In this document: piece by piece, positions 13,923 to 23,654 of the stretch
How the letters are laid out: the number at the start of each line of letters is the position of its first letter
Position numbering within the stretch: position 1 is the stretch's first letter
Source of the DNA: Alkalihalobacterium elongatum
Lineage (GTDB): Bacteria > Bacillota > Bacilli > Bacillales > Bacillaceae_F
Assembly: GCF_019024285.1 (NCBI RefSeq)
Contig: NZ_WMKZ01000022.1
Coordinates: forward strand, 1-64,000
Direction: 5' to 3'
Length of the DNA: 64,000 nt
Made by a program: the position numbers and the translations under genes
The notes under the pieces: generated by a model
Database searches by the model: none
Told to the model about the DNA's origin: nothing
The model's input: only the letters and a program-made list of their open reading frames with translations

Positions 13923-15752
13923 GTGCCTAGATATGCATATATCCCGTTTAATGATACATATAAGACAAAATTATACAATCTTGAAACTGATGAGTTTAGA
14001 GGAAAGAAAGTATTTAAAGTTGACTCTACTACTCTTTCAGATGAAGAACTTTCTTTAATCAAGAATAGTTTTAAAGAAAGTTTCTACTGCTTTTCATGTG
14101 ATTCTAAAATGAAGTTCAGAAAACTAACGAACAGACATAATCATTTTGCTCATATTAGTAGAAAGGATTGTTTTGAGGCGGAAAGTTTAGCTCATTCGTC
14201 TGTAAAAAAAGATTTATATGAACGATTTAGGAAAAGAGGATATGAGGTCTCGGTCGAACGCGTTTTCAGATCAAATCAAAAACAGGTTCGTACAGACGTA
14301 GCTGTAATAAAAAAGAGTGATGTCCTAGCAATAGAAGTACAAGCCAGTGCTTCGATCAAGCGATCTACTATTGCAGAGAGAACAAATACTTATTCAGAAA
14401 ATGGAATACCGACTGCTTGGGTTCTAGTATTGGATTCCTTTTTTGGCGAAGGTAACTTCACTTCTACTAAGGAAGAAATACTTGTGAAAAATGAGGATGG
14501 TACATCACGCTATGAGGAAAAGCTACTTCCATACTCAAAAGCAACACCTTTTGTAATAACAGTGGATACTCCAAAGAGCTTTAATTTTTTGTTAGAGATC
14601 TATAAGTATATTATCGCGGTCAATCACGAAGGGCACTTTTTTGTGATAAGAAGAACTGATGTCACAGGGAATACTCTTGAAATATTCCGAATGGAACAAG
14701 ATAAAGTAGTTGATTCGTTACTAAATACAGAAATAAAGACAATCGATTATACTTCCCAGAAAAGGGAAGATAAAAAACCAATTTATGAATTACAACATAC
14801 GGAAGGGATCCACTCAGATGAAACAGAATACGAAGGAGAGAAAGTCCTAAGAGGATATAACATTGATTTTAATCAGGCTTTTGAGGAAGAACAAGAACAA
14901 ATAAAGAATGATAAGCCGATAGATATTATACAAGTAATTGAAGAAACGAAAAAAAGAGAAAAGCTATATGCTAAGAAAAAATTGATATTGGATAGCTTAA
15001 ATCAGGAGTTACTAAATTTAAATGATGAGAATTTAGCTATCTGTTCAATTTATAGCCATTTGGAGGAAAGTTTAAAACGACAATTTAAAGATATAGAAAA
15101 TAAGTACCGAAAGAAGATCGAAAAAAGTCAGTTAGATAAGGATCAGGAAAAGTTACGTCTACTGGAACAGCAAAGGAAAAACGAAGTAGAGAAGGGAGAT
15201 AACCTAAAAAAAGGTAAATCAAATAACTATACTGAAAAGAATAATAGAGTAAAAAGCTTATTGTTAAATGAAGTTAAAAAGAAATTTGAAAAGAAATCCT
15301 TAAATCAACTAATACCTTATGTATCTAAGTATTCACCTTATATAAGAGAATCCCTATTCAATTACATGATTGAGCAATTGGAGAAATCGGTTAAAGAAAT
15401 AAGTAATGAAGTGTTTGATATTTACGAAATTCAAGCAGTTGAAATGGGCGTAATATTAAAAAGTGTAATACAGGGGAAAAATGAGACACAGCGAACAGAT
15501 CATACTTTAAGTACAAAGGATGAAGTGGTATATGATAATTCAAATCATAAATTAAATGAAGAGCAGTTAATTCACGAAAATAAACAAAAGGACAAATTAT
15601 GCAAAGAGATTGAAGAAATGCAGAATAACACAGGTATTTCGATTGTTAAAAGTATTGAGGAATTAAGGAAAAGAAAATTAAAAGAGATCAGGGAGATTCA
15701 TAGAAACGTCTCAATGCAATATGAGAGACTAACGCAATTATCTTTATTTTAA
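13923..15752 (+). CDS. CoiA-like PD-(D/E)XK nuclease with coiled-coil tail
   Basis: 609 residues; GTG start with TTGGAGGTAA at a good distance. Residues ~55-83 contain a zinc-finger-like FYCFSCDSKMKF...HFAHISRKDC, and ~90-150 the nuclease core HSSVKKDLYERF...VERVFRSNQKQVRTDVAVIKKSDVLAIEVQAS, with D (RTDV) and E-x-Q (EVQ) at the catalytic positions. This is the arrangement of CoiA, the competence protein that processes incoming DNA, but the protein is about 200 residues longer. The extra C-terminal half (~310-600) is charged, lysine/glutamate-rich coiled coil. It precedes the helicase-nuclease gene by 144 bp on the same strand. A defence role is inferred from neighbours. Confidence 0.75.
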   Translation: MPRYAYIPFNDTYKTKLYNLETDEFRGKKVFKVDSTTLSDEELSLIKNSFKESFYCFSCDSKMKFRKLTNRHNHFAHISRKDCFEAESLAHSSVKKDLYERFRKRGYEVSVERVFRSNQKQVRTDVAVIKKSDVLAIEVQASASIKRSTIAERTNTYSENGIPTAWVLVLDSFFGEGNFTSTKEEILVKNEDGTSRYEEKLLPYSKATPFVITVDTPKSFNFLLEIYKYIIAVNHEGHFFVIRRTDVTGNTLEIFRMEQDKVVDSLLNTEIKTIDYTSQKREDKKPIYELQHTEGIHSDETEYEGEKVLRGYNIDFNQAFEEEQEQIKNDKPIDIIQVIEETKKREKLYAKKKLILDSLNQELLNLNDENLAICSIYSHLEESLKRQFKDIENKYRKKIEKSQLDKDQEKLRLLEQQRKNEVEKGDNLKKGKSNNYTEKNNRVKSLLLNEVKKKFEKKSLNQLIPYVSKYSPYIRESLFNYMIEQLEKSVKEISNEVFDIYEIQAVEMGVILKSVIQGKNETQRTDHTLSTKDEVVYDNSNHKLNEEQLIHENKQKDKLCKEIEEMQNNTGISIVKSIEELRKRKLKEIREIHRNVSMQYERLTQLSLF

Positions 15753-15896
15753 AAGGATGATAAATTTAACTGTATAATAAGCTTTACTAAAGTATCTATA
15801 CTAAGAGATAGAGTATCGGAAAGATTGTTATGTATATAATTTCGAATATTTTTAAAAATCTAGGCATTCTAGGACTATTTTTCTGAGGTGATATAG

Positions 15897-18761
15897 ATGA
15901 AAGGGCTTAATAAAAATCAAAAAAAAGCAGTTGAAATAACAGAAGGTCCGTTATTGATCATTGCAGGACCAGGTTCAGGAAAGACATATACACTTGTTGA
16001 GCGGATTTATTATTTAATCACTGAAAAAAATGTTGCAGCTGAAAATATCCTAGTAGCTACCTTCACAGAAAAAGCCGCACAAGAACTAATGACTCGTGTT
16101 TCAAACCGACTGCATGAGGCAAATATTTCATTTAATTTAAATGAGATGTATTTAGGTACCATCCATTCTATTTGTTTAAGGATCTTAGAAGAAAACCGCG
16201 AGTTTACACGTTTAAAAAAGAATTTTATGTTAATGGATCAGTTTGATCAACAATATTTTCTTTATCAGAAAATATATGATTACGTTAATCTCCCTAATGC
16301 TAGTTTGTTATTTAATGAAAGAGAATCAAGGTGGAAGAAAGCGGAGACATTGCTGAAATGGGTTAATAAAGTAAGTGAGGAAATGTTGGATATAAAACGC
16401 TTAAAAAGTTCATATGAACCTCAAGTGCAGGCTTTAGGTTATTGTTATGAACTATATCAACAACATTTAGAAGAAGAAAATGCCCTTGATTTTTCTACTA
16501 TTCAATTAGAAACATACAGATTGTTGAAAGATTGTCCCGATATAACTGAGCAACTAAATGAGAACTTACATTATCTAATGATTGATGAGTTTCAGGATAC
16601 CAACACAATTCAAGAGGAAATACTTTTGTTATTAGCTGGAGAAAGACAAAATATTTGCGTAGTTGGTGATGATGATCAAGGTCTCTACCGTTTTAGAGGG
16701 GCTACTATTAGAAACATTTTAGAATTTCCAAGTAAATTTGAGAAAGGGAAATGTGAACAAGTTGAGCTATCTACCAATTATCGTTCACACCCATTAATTA
16801 TTCAATTTTATAACGAGTGGATGGAACAAAACCAATGGGAACATGAAGGAAAGTCATTTAGATACGACAAAATAATAAAACCTATGGAAGGAGATCATTC
16901 TGATAGTAGCACTGTTATAAAAGTGTCAGGGGATGACGGGCTTGGTAATTGGGAAGAGGAAGTTTACCAATTTCTCAACTCTATGAAAGCAAAAGGGAAA
17001 TTAACAGACTGGAACCAAGTAGCCTTCCTTTTCCGCTCTGTGAAAAATGACAAAGTTATTGCATTAGCGAATTATCTTGAAGAAAGGAATATACCGGTTT
17101 ATTCGCCACGCTCAAATATGTTTTTTGACAGAGAAGAAATCAGGATGTTAATAGGGGCAATTTTGTTCTTATTTCCACAATTTTCAGCAGTAAGAAAATG
17201 GGATGAAAGTGCTCACCTTCATGAATGGGAAATATATGATACTTATTTGAGAGAGTTCGCCGTTGAGTTACGAAGACCAGAGAACCAATCGTTATTAAAA
17301 TGGTGTCAAAGTCGGGCTAAAAATCATATGAACCTTCAGTACAACACTGATTATTCATTTTCGGGGTTATTTTATCAGTTACTACAATTTGAATTATTTA
17401 GCCGCTACTTAGACCAAGATTCGTATAAGGTTAAGGATAGTCGAGCGGTAAGAAACTTGTCATTGTTTTCTAAGCTCTTAACTAAGTTTGAATATCTTCA
17501 TCGCATAACAGTATTTACCCCAAAAACAATTAATAAAAATCTAACTACTTTCTTCAACCAGTATTTACGCTTTTTGATCAATGGGGGTATTAATGAATAT
17601 GAAGATGATGCAGAATATGCTCCTAGTGGTTGCGTATCTTTTTTGACAATACACCAATCCAAAGGATTAGAATTTCCAGTTGTAATTGTTGATTCTTTAA
17701 ATACTACTCCTCGGAAACAGTATTCTGATTTAGATGAAATTCTTCAGGAAAATTATTATCACAAGGAACCATTTGAGCCATTAGATCTCACGAAATATTA
17801 TGACTTTTGGAGGTTATATTATACTGCGTTTTCAAGAGCCCAAAATCTATTGGTAATGAGCTGTCAAGAAAACAAAGCAAGTGGACAAGGTTCTAGAAAT
17901 GTTCCATCGAAGCCATTTGTTAAATCTTATCGTCCATTGAAAAGTTGGAGAGATGTTAAAAGCATCTATGAGTTAGAGTTAGAGAATGTAAAGGACGTTA
18001 ATATTAAGAAAGAATACTCCTTTACTTCTCATATTAACCTTTTTGAAACTTGTGCACTTCAATATAAGTTTTATAAGGAGTTTGAATTTTCACCAGTACG
18101 TCAAGGAGCCACGATTTTCGGGACGATAGTACATCAAACAATTGAGGATATTCATAAAGCAGCAACTCGTGGAGAAGAAGAAAAAATAACAGAAGGTAAT
18201 GTAGAAGATTGGTTTAATTCAAATTATAATAATTTAGTCAAAAAAGAACGAGTCTACCTTGCCCCTCAAACTCAGAAAGCCGCATTACAACAGGTGAAAA
18301 ATTACGTAGAAAAACAAGGTAATAATTGGTCGCACATTAAAGATGCTGAGGTTGATGTTTCTTTAGTTAAAGATGATTACATTCTAAAAGGGACCATTGA
18401 CTTGATTAAGGGCGAAAATAACACTGTTGAGATTATCGACTTTAAGTCAGAGAAAAAACCTGACTTGGTTAAGGAAGAAGAAATGTTGTACCATTATAAA
18501 AGACAGCTTGAGGTATATGCTCATTTAGTAGAAGAAAGAACGGAGCAAAAAGTGAGCAAAATGCACCTGTATTATACAGGAGAGGAAAATAGTAATCCAT
18601 ATGTAACTTTTCCAAAGGATACAAAGGCAATCGATAAAACTATCTCGACGTTTGATGGGATTGTTAAGAGGATAGAGGGTAAAGATTTCACAATAAAAAA
18701 ACGCCCAACAAAGCACTGTAGGAACTGTGATATGCGATTTTATTGTGATCGAAAATTATAG
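15897..18761 (+). CDS. UvrD/PcrA-type helicase fused to Fe-S PD-(D/E)XK nuclease
   Basis: 954 residues, an AddA/Cas4-like layout in one chain. Superfamily-1 helicase motifs: Walker A GPGSGKT (24-30), TFTEKAAQEL, GTIHSICLR, Walker B LMIDEFQDTN (~225), GDDDQGLYRFRGA, LSTNYRSHP, FLTIHQSKGLEFPVV and YYTAFSRAQNL. The C-terminal ~230 residues are a RecB-like nuclease: GTIVHQTIEDIH, GTIDLI, IIDFKSEKKPD and QLEVYAH. Cysteines in FETCALQYKF and CRNCDMRFYC match the four ligands of the AddB/Cas4 iron-sulphur cluster. It would unwind and cut DNA from ends. It ends 16 bp before the methyltransferase start, so it is probably a functional part of the R-M operon. Confidence 0.9.
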   Translation: MKGLNKNQKKAVEITEGPLLIIAGPGSGKTYTLVERIYYLITEKNVAAENILVATFTEKAAQELMTRVSNRLHEANISFNLNEMYLGTIHSICLRILEENREFTRLKKNFMLMDQFDQQYFLYQKIYDYVNLPNASLLFNERESRWKKAETLLKWVNKVSEEMLDIKRLKSSYEPQVQALGYCYELYQQHLEEENALDFSTIQLETYRLLKDCPDITEQLNENLHYLMIDEFQDTNTIQEEILLLLAGERQNICVVGDDDQGLYRFRGATIRNILEFPSKFEKGKCEQVELSTNYRSHPLIIQFYNEWMEQNQWEHEGKSFRYDKIIKPMEGDHSDSSTVIKVSGDDGLGNWEEEVYQFLNSMKAKGKLTDWNQVAFLFRSVKNDKVIALANYLEERNIPVYSPRSNMFFDREEIRMLIGAILFLFPQFSAVRKWDESAHLHEWEIYDTYLREFAVELRRPENQSLLKWCQSRAKNHMNLQYNTDYSFSGLFYQLLQFELFSRYLDQDSYKVKDSRAVRNLSLFSKLLTKFEYLHRITVFTPKTINKNLTTFFNQYLRFLINGGINEYEDDAEYAPSGCVSFLTIHQSKGLEFPVVIVDSLNTTPRKQYSDLDEILQENYYHKEPFEPLDLTKYYDFWRLYYTAFSRAQNLLVMSCQENKASGQGSRNVPSKPFVKSYRPLKSWRDVKSIYELELENVKDVNIKKEYSFTSHINLFETCALQYKFYKEFEFSPVRQGATIFGTIVHQTIEDIHKAATRGEEEKITEGNVEDWFNSNYNNLVKKERVYLAPQTQKAALQQVKNYVEKQGNNWSHIKDAEVDVSLVKDDYILKGTIDLIKGENNTVEIIDFKSEKKPDLVKEEEMLYHYKRQLEVYAHLVEERTEQKVSKMHLYYTGEENSNPYVTFPKDTKAIDKTISTFDGIVKRIEGKDFTIKKRPTKHCRNCDMRFYCDRKL

Positions 18762-18777
18762 AGGAGTGACAGGGAAA

Positions 18778-20655
18778 TTGAGTAAAGATGAACAAGAATT
18801 GAATGTAGAACAGTATGAGTTTGAACCAATCAAAGGTTACCCAATGTTGAATTGGAAGGGGAAAAGACCCTTCCGTTCAACGCAATACTACCCAGCACAA
18901 CTGAAAGAAACACATGGGGAAATGGTTGATGGATGGCTTAATAAAATTTTTTGGGGTGACAACTTGCAAGTAATGAGTCATTTGTTAAAGGAGTATAGGG
19001 GGAAAATAAAGCTAATTTATATAGATCCACCTTTTGATTCGAAAGCGGAGTATAAAAAGACAATAAAAACAAAGGGCAAATCAGTTAAGAATGATCAAAA
19101 TAGTTTTGAAGAAAAACAATATAATGATTTATGGAATAATGATCAGTATTTACAGTTTATGTATGAAAGAATTCTATTGATGCGAGAGTTGTTAACAGAT
19201 GATGGTACATTGTACCTTCATTGTGACTCACATAGAATGCACTACCTTAGATGTATTTTGGATGAGATTTTTGGATATGAAAATTGTGTAAATGTTATTA
19301 CTTGGCAAAGGTCGTTGGCACACGGTGATACTGGCCAAGGAGCAAAGCACTTTGGACGAGTTTGTGATTATATATTCATTTATTCTAAAACCGAAAATCA
19401 TGTATTCAACCCTCAATATAAAGCATATTCTGATGAAGTAATAGAAAGAGATTACAAGTATTTTGATGAAAATAATGAAAGGTATAGGCTAGTGCCGGTA
19501 GATGGTCCTGGTGGAGCTGCAAAAGGGAATCCTTTTTATGAATTTTTAGGTGTTGCTGGTTATTGGAGGTATTCAAAAAAGAAGATGCAAGAGTTGTATG
19601 AGGCAGGAGAAATAGTACTTTCGTCTACTGGGAAGACTTTGAGTAGAAAGAAATACTTAAAAGATGCTAAGGGGATTTCTGTAACAGACTTATGGAACGA
19701 TATAAATAGAGTAAGCCCAACGTCGAATGAAAGAATTAATTATCCTACTCAAAAGCCAGAGAAGTTATTAGAACGTATAATAAAAACTTCTTCAAATGTA
19801 GGCGATATTATTTTAGATTGTTTTATGGGGTCCGGGACAACTCAAGCAGTTGCATTAAAAAACGGACGTAAATTTCTTGGAACAGATATAAATTTAGGTG
19901 CTGTTCAAACTACTACAAAAAGGTTAATAAAAATTTCGAATGAAAATAAAAATAAATTTCCAGGTCTTGAAGTATATAATGTTAACAATTATGAGATTTT
20001 TCGCAACCCTATTCAAGCAAAAGAATTACTTATTGAAGCACTAGAAATACAACCAATTCATAACAATGCTTTTTATGATGGTGAAAAAGATGGAAGAATG
20101 GTTAAAATAATGTCGGTTAATCGCATTGCAACTAAAGCCGACCTTAATGAGTTAATCACCAATTTTGATTACAAATTATTTGAGAAACGACAAAAGGAAT
20201 ATCCAAACCAACCAGTAGAAAAATTATTATTGGTATGTATGGGACATGAGCCAGAGTTAGCAGCTGCTCTAGAACAGGAAGTTGGTTATAAGCTTGATGT
20301 TGAGGTAGTAGATATTCTAAGAGATAAGTCAAATCTTGAGTTCAAACGTGATTCAGAAGCTGAAGTTGTTGTTGAGGGTGGAAAGATAACGGTTAAGAAT
20401 TTCTATCCGATGAATCTGCTACAAAAATTAAGTATTATGAAAGAAAACGTAGAAGATTGGACAGAACTTGTTGAGTCAGTGATGATTGATTGGAATTATG
20501 ATGGTGCAGTTTTAGAACCTACGGTGGTTGATATTCCAGCTAAAAATGAACAAGTAGCGGGTACATATGAAATTCCAGAAGATGCTGGAACGATTAGAAT
20601 TAAAATCACTGACCTTCTTTCAGAGTCATTTGAGGTGAATATTAATAATGGCTAA
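18778..20655 (+). CDS. Type III-like DNA methyltransferase (Mod)
   Basis: 625 residues. The TTG at 18778 is preferred: GAGGAG (18761-18766) lies 11 bases upstream, and earlier in-frame starts fall inside the preceding gene. The motif order is DPPF (IDPPFDSKAEYK, ~82-85) first and the AdoMet-binding DCFMGSGTT (~347-355) later, which is the beta class used by type III Mod subunits; the ~260 residues between carry the target-recognition region. The product probably methylates adenine in a short asymmetric site. It overlaps res by 8 bp. What is unusual is the helicase-nuclease immediately upstream. Confidence 0.9.
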   Translation: MSKDEQELNVEQYEFEPIKGYPMLNWKGKRPFRSTQYYPAQLKETHGEMVDGWLNKIFWGDNLQVMSHLLKEYRGKIKLIYIDPPFDSKAEYKKTIKTKGKSVKNDQNSFEEKQYNDLWNNDQYLQFMYERILLMRELLTDDGTLYLHCDSHRMHYLRCILDEIFGYENCVNVITWQRSLAHGDTGQGAKHFGRVCDYIFIYSKTENHVFNPQYKAYSDEVIERDYKYFDENNERYRLVPVDGPGGAAKGNPFYEFLGVAGYWRYSKKKMQELYEAGEIVLSSTGKTLSRKKYLKDAKGISVTDLWNDINRVSPTSNERINYPTQKPEKLLERIIKTSSNVGDIILDCFMGSGTTQAVALKNGRKFLGTDINLGAVQTTTKRLIKISNENKNKFPGLEVYNVNNYEIFRNPIQAKELLIEALEIQPIHNNAFYDGEKDGRMVKIMSVNRIATKADLNELITNFDYKLFEKRQKEYPNQPVEKLLLVCMGHEPELAAALEQEVGYKLDVEVVDILRDKSNLEFKRDSEAEVVVEGGKITVKNFYPMNLLQKLSIMKENVEDWTELVESVMIDWNYDGAVLEPTVVDIPAKNEQVAGTYEIPEDAGTIRIKITDLLSESFEVNINNG

Positions 20656-23254
20656 AACAAAAGACTTTGCATTAGATTTTGCATTTTTTAATTACTTAAG
20701 AGATTTTTATGAAGAGAATAGAGGGCGGATAAGAAACCACTATAGAAATTTATCAAAGAAGATTTTAGACTTTAATGATTCAACTAATCCGCATTCCTAC
20801 CTCCGTACTCCACAGTTTGAGGCATTAGAAATGTATATTTTTTTAAAGGAATATATAGATAACAAGCATGTTCATCAAGTCTTTGAGGATTGGTACTATA
20901 AGAGGAATGGTTTTGAAAAGCGAAGTGATTTAGGTTTTACAGAAGGGGAACAAGGAACTCTTTTTGGTATTGATGCAGATCAATATAAATCTGTTTTTTC
21001 TCGAATGAAAAAATTTGCTCAAGAATACCCAAATTATATATTCGCTTTAACGATGGGAACAGGAAAAACGATCTTGATGGCTACATGTATATTTTATGAA
21101 TTTTTGTTAGCAAATAAGTTTCCGAAAGATAAAAAGTATTGTCATAATGCTTTAGTTTTCGCTCCTGATAAAACAGTTTTACAATCACTAAAAGAAATTC
21201 AGACTTTTGATCGGTCGAAAGTTGTACCACCAGAGTACTTAAATTGGTTAAATACTCATTTGAAAATTCATTTCCTAGAAGACTCTGGAACTACACTAAA
21301 TACAATTGACCGATCAAAATATAATATAATCATTTCAAATACACAAAAGATTATTTTGAAGAGGCAACATAAAGAAAAAAGTAAAGTTGATCAACTTTTT
21401 AGCGTGCCTGCTTTTGAAACTGGATCAGCTTATGATGACATATCAGACTTGTATGGTTTTGATCAACCAGAAGATGAGGGTGAATTGCTTGACAATCAAC
21501 GTTTTTCTAAATTAACTCGGCTTGAGCAATTGGGCATTTATGTTGACGAAGCTCACCACTCATTTGGAAATGCCTTGGCAAAAGACATGGGTTTAAAGGC
21601 TGCTAAAACTAGTTTGAGACTAACAATTAATGAATTAGCCAAGGCCTTAGAGAAAGCGGGTACATCAGTAGTAGCATGCTATAATTACACTGGTACACCT
21701 TATGCGGGTAAAGAAATCTTTCCAGAAGTTGTGTATGCGTACGGATTAAAGGATGCTATCGATAAGAAATATTTAAAGGAAGTCACCGTAAATGGGTACT
21801 CTAATCCTAAATCAAAAGAATTTATTCATTTAGCTGTTAGAAGCTTTTGGGATAAATATAATGGAGAACGTTATGAAGGTTTGTTGCCAAAGCTTGCTAT
21901 TTTTGCAAGTACGATTGATGAACTTCAAAATGAGCTAAAACCAGTTCTCGAAGAAGTATTAAACGAACTAAATATACCATTAGATAAAATACTGGTGAAC
22001 GTTGGCGATGATAAATTAACAACCAATGACGATATAAGAGAGTTTAACCGCTTAGATTCCCCTTCATCAGAAAAGCAATTTATTCTACTCGTTAACAAAG
22101 GACGAGAAGGGTGGAATTGTAGATCATTATTTGGTGTTGCCTTATTTAGAAAGCCAAAATCTAAGATTTTTGTATTGCAAGCTACAATGAGGTGTTTAAG
22201 AGCTATTGGGCCAGTTCAAGAAATGGCAAATGTTTATCTCTCCGAAGATAATATGAAAATACTTGAGGATGAACTTGAACAGAATTTCCGAATGAGTATA
22301 AACGATTTGTCGAAAAAGGACAACACTAATAAACGGCACGAAATACGATTAGTTCCGCCACCAGTAAAGATAAAAGTAAATAGAAAGAAAAAGCTCCATG
22401 AACTCAAGGAAAAAGAGGTAACACATTCGGTTGATTTTGAATTTGAAAAGGTGGAACTAGGTAAATATAAATTAGTTCATACTGAGCAAAAAGGGTTAAT
22501 TGCAGGTAAAATCTATAGAAATGTAAGTGAAGATCTAACAGAGTATCGAGTCAAAAGAGAGTTTAGTCAACTTACACTTGTTGCTGAAATATCAAGATAT
22601 TTAAATCGCTCTTGTATAGAGTTAGACAAAATTCTAGATAAGTCCAAGCAGGGTTACTCTGTTATACTTGAATATGTAAATAATTACAACGAACTTCTTT
22701 ACGACTGGATCATTCCTAAGTTATTTAATGAAATATATACACTAGAAAGCTATGAGAAGAAAGAAACAAGAGAAATTGAGCTGGTTAAGGAACCTGAGGA
22801 AGGTTACTACCAGGTTACGGCTAATCCGAAGTTAGTTGTTGAAATAAGTGATACCCGTTTTAAAGACTTTATTAACAAAAGCTTTCATTTGGATACGTAT
22901 TGTTTTGATTCCAATCCAGAAAAGCTTTTCTTTGAAGAAATTGTGCGTCAAGATGATATTAAGAAAGTATATTTTACTGGTATGCTTACGCACGGACAAT
23001 CCGACTTTTATATTCAATACATTGATCCAGAATCAAATACCGTTAGAAGTTATTACCCAGACTTTTTAGTTGAAAAGAATGATGGAAAAATGTTAATTGT
23101 TGAAGTGAAAGGTGATAATAAAATCGATGATCCGATTGTTCAAGCAAAAGAAAAAGCAGCTAGAGAAATTGCTTCTGCGAGTGAAATGGTATACCGAATC
23201 ATTGCAGGTAGTGAGGTTAATAAAGGTTTTTCAAAATCAATTATAAATAATTAA
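20648..23254 (+). CDS. Type III-like restriction subunit (Res): DEAD helicase-nuclease
   Basis: 868 residues. Superfamily-2 helicase with MGTGKT (~136-141), ISNTQK, DEAHHSFG (~300-307), YNYTGTP, NKGREGWNC and LQATMRCLRA. The C-terminus has a PD-(D/E)XK core, YYPDFLV (~803) and IVEVKGD (~818-821), typical of Res endonuclease domains. The ATG overlaps the mod stop by 8 bp, so translation is coupled. In type III systems Res needs Mod for site recognition and uses ATP to communicate between two sites. A strong terminator follows directly, closing the operon. Confidence 0.9.
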   Translation: MAKTKDFALDFAFFNYLRDFYEENRGRIRNHYRNLSKKILDFNDSTNPHSYLRTPQFEALEMYIFLKEYIDNKHVHQVFEDWYYKRNGFEKRSDLGFTEGEQGTLFGIDADQYKSVFSRMKKFAQEYPNYIFALTMGTGKTILMATCIFYEFLLANKFPKDKKYCHNALVFAPDKTVLQSLKEIQTFDRSKVVPPEYLNWLNTHLKIHFLEDSGTTLNTIDRSKYNIIISNTQKIILKRQHKEKSKVDQLFSVPAFETGSAYDDISDLYGFDQPEDEGELLDNQRFSKLTRLEQLGIYVDEAHHSFGNALAKDMGLKAAKTSLRLTINELAKALEKAGTSVVACYNYTGTPYAGKEIFPEVVYAYGLKDAIDKKYLKEVTVNGYSNPKSKEFIHLAVRSFWDKYNGERYEGLLPKLAIFASTIDELQNELKPVLEEVLNELNIPLDKILVNVGDDKLTTNDDIREFNRLDSPSSEKQFILLVNKGREGWNCRSLFGVALFRKPKSKIFVLQATMRCLRAIGPVQEMANVYLSEDNMKILEDELEQNFRMSINDLSKKDNTNKRHEIRLVPPPVKIKVNRKKKLHELKEKEVTHSVDFEFEKVELGKYKLVHTEQKGLIAGKIYRNVSEDLTEYRVKREFSQLTLVAEISRYLNRSCIELDKILDKSKQGYSVILEYVNNYNELLYDWIIPKLFNEIYTLESYEKKETREIELVKEPEEGYYQVTANPKLVVEISDTRFKDFINKSFHLDTYCFDSNPEKLFFEEIVRQDDIKKVYFTGMLTHGQSDFYIQYIDPESNTVRSYYPDFLVEKNDGKMLIVEVKGDNKIDDPIVQAKEKAAREIASASEMVYRIIAGSEVNKGFSKSIINN

Positions 23255-23292
23255 AATCAAAGGCACTACTCAATAGTGCCTTTGATTTTTTT
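23254..23292 (+). terminator. Terminator of the R-M operon
   Basis: AAATCAAAGGCACTA - CTCAA - TAGTGCCTTTGATTTTTTT, a 15-bp perfect stem with T-run. The following stretch to 23654 (about 360 bp) contains no gene that I can support. Confidence 0.9.
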
Positions 23293-23654
23293 ATTAATTA
23301 CTTAGGTTGTTTTGCAAGTTGAAATACATTAGTGAGCATAAGGTTTTCATATAGAAGATTATAATAGTAATCACTTTAAACAATAGATTCAGCTAGACCT
23401 GACTTTAAGTAGAAGGAAATGATAGGTTTTTTGTTGAAGACTTAATAGAGGTCAATCACTTTCAAAAATCATCTTATCAGCAAGAAATTTGCCTCCAATG
23501 AATAATCAGTAAATTAATCTAGTATCGATATTCAGCTATAGACATCAAATCTCAGTGACATTCATTCTAGAAAGTTTTTTGGCTGACCTTTTATTATGTG
23601 AGTTATAAATAGAATAAGAAAAAAATCCATATTAAATCTAAAAGGAGTTTCATT

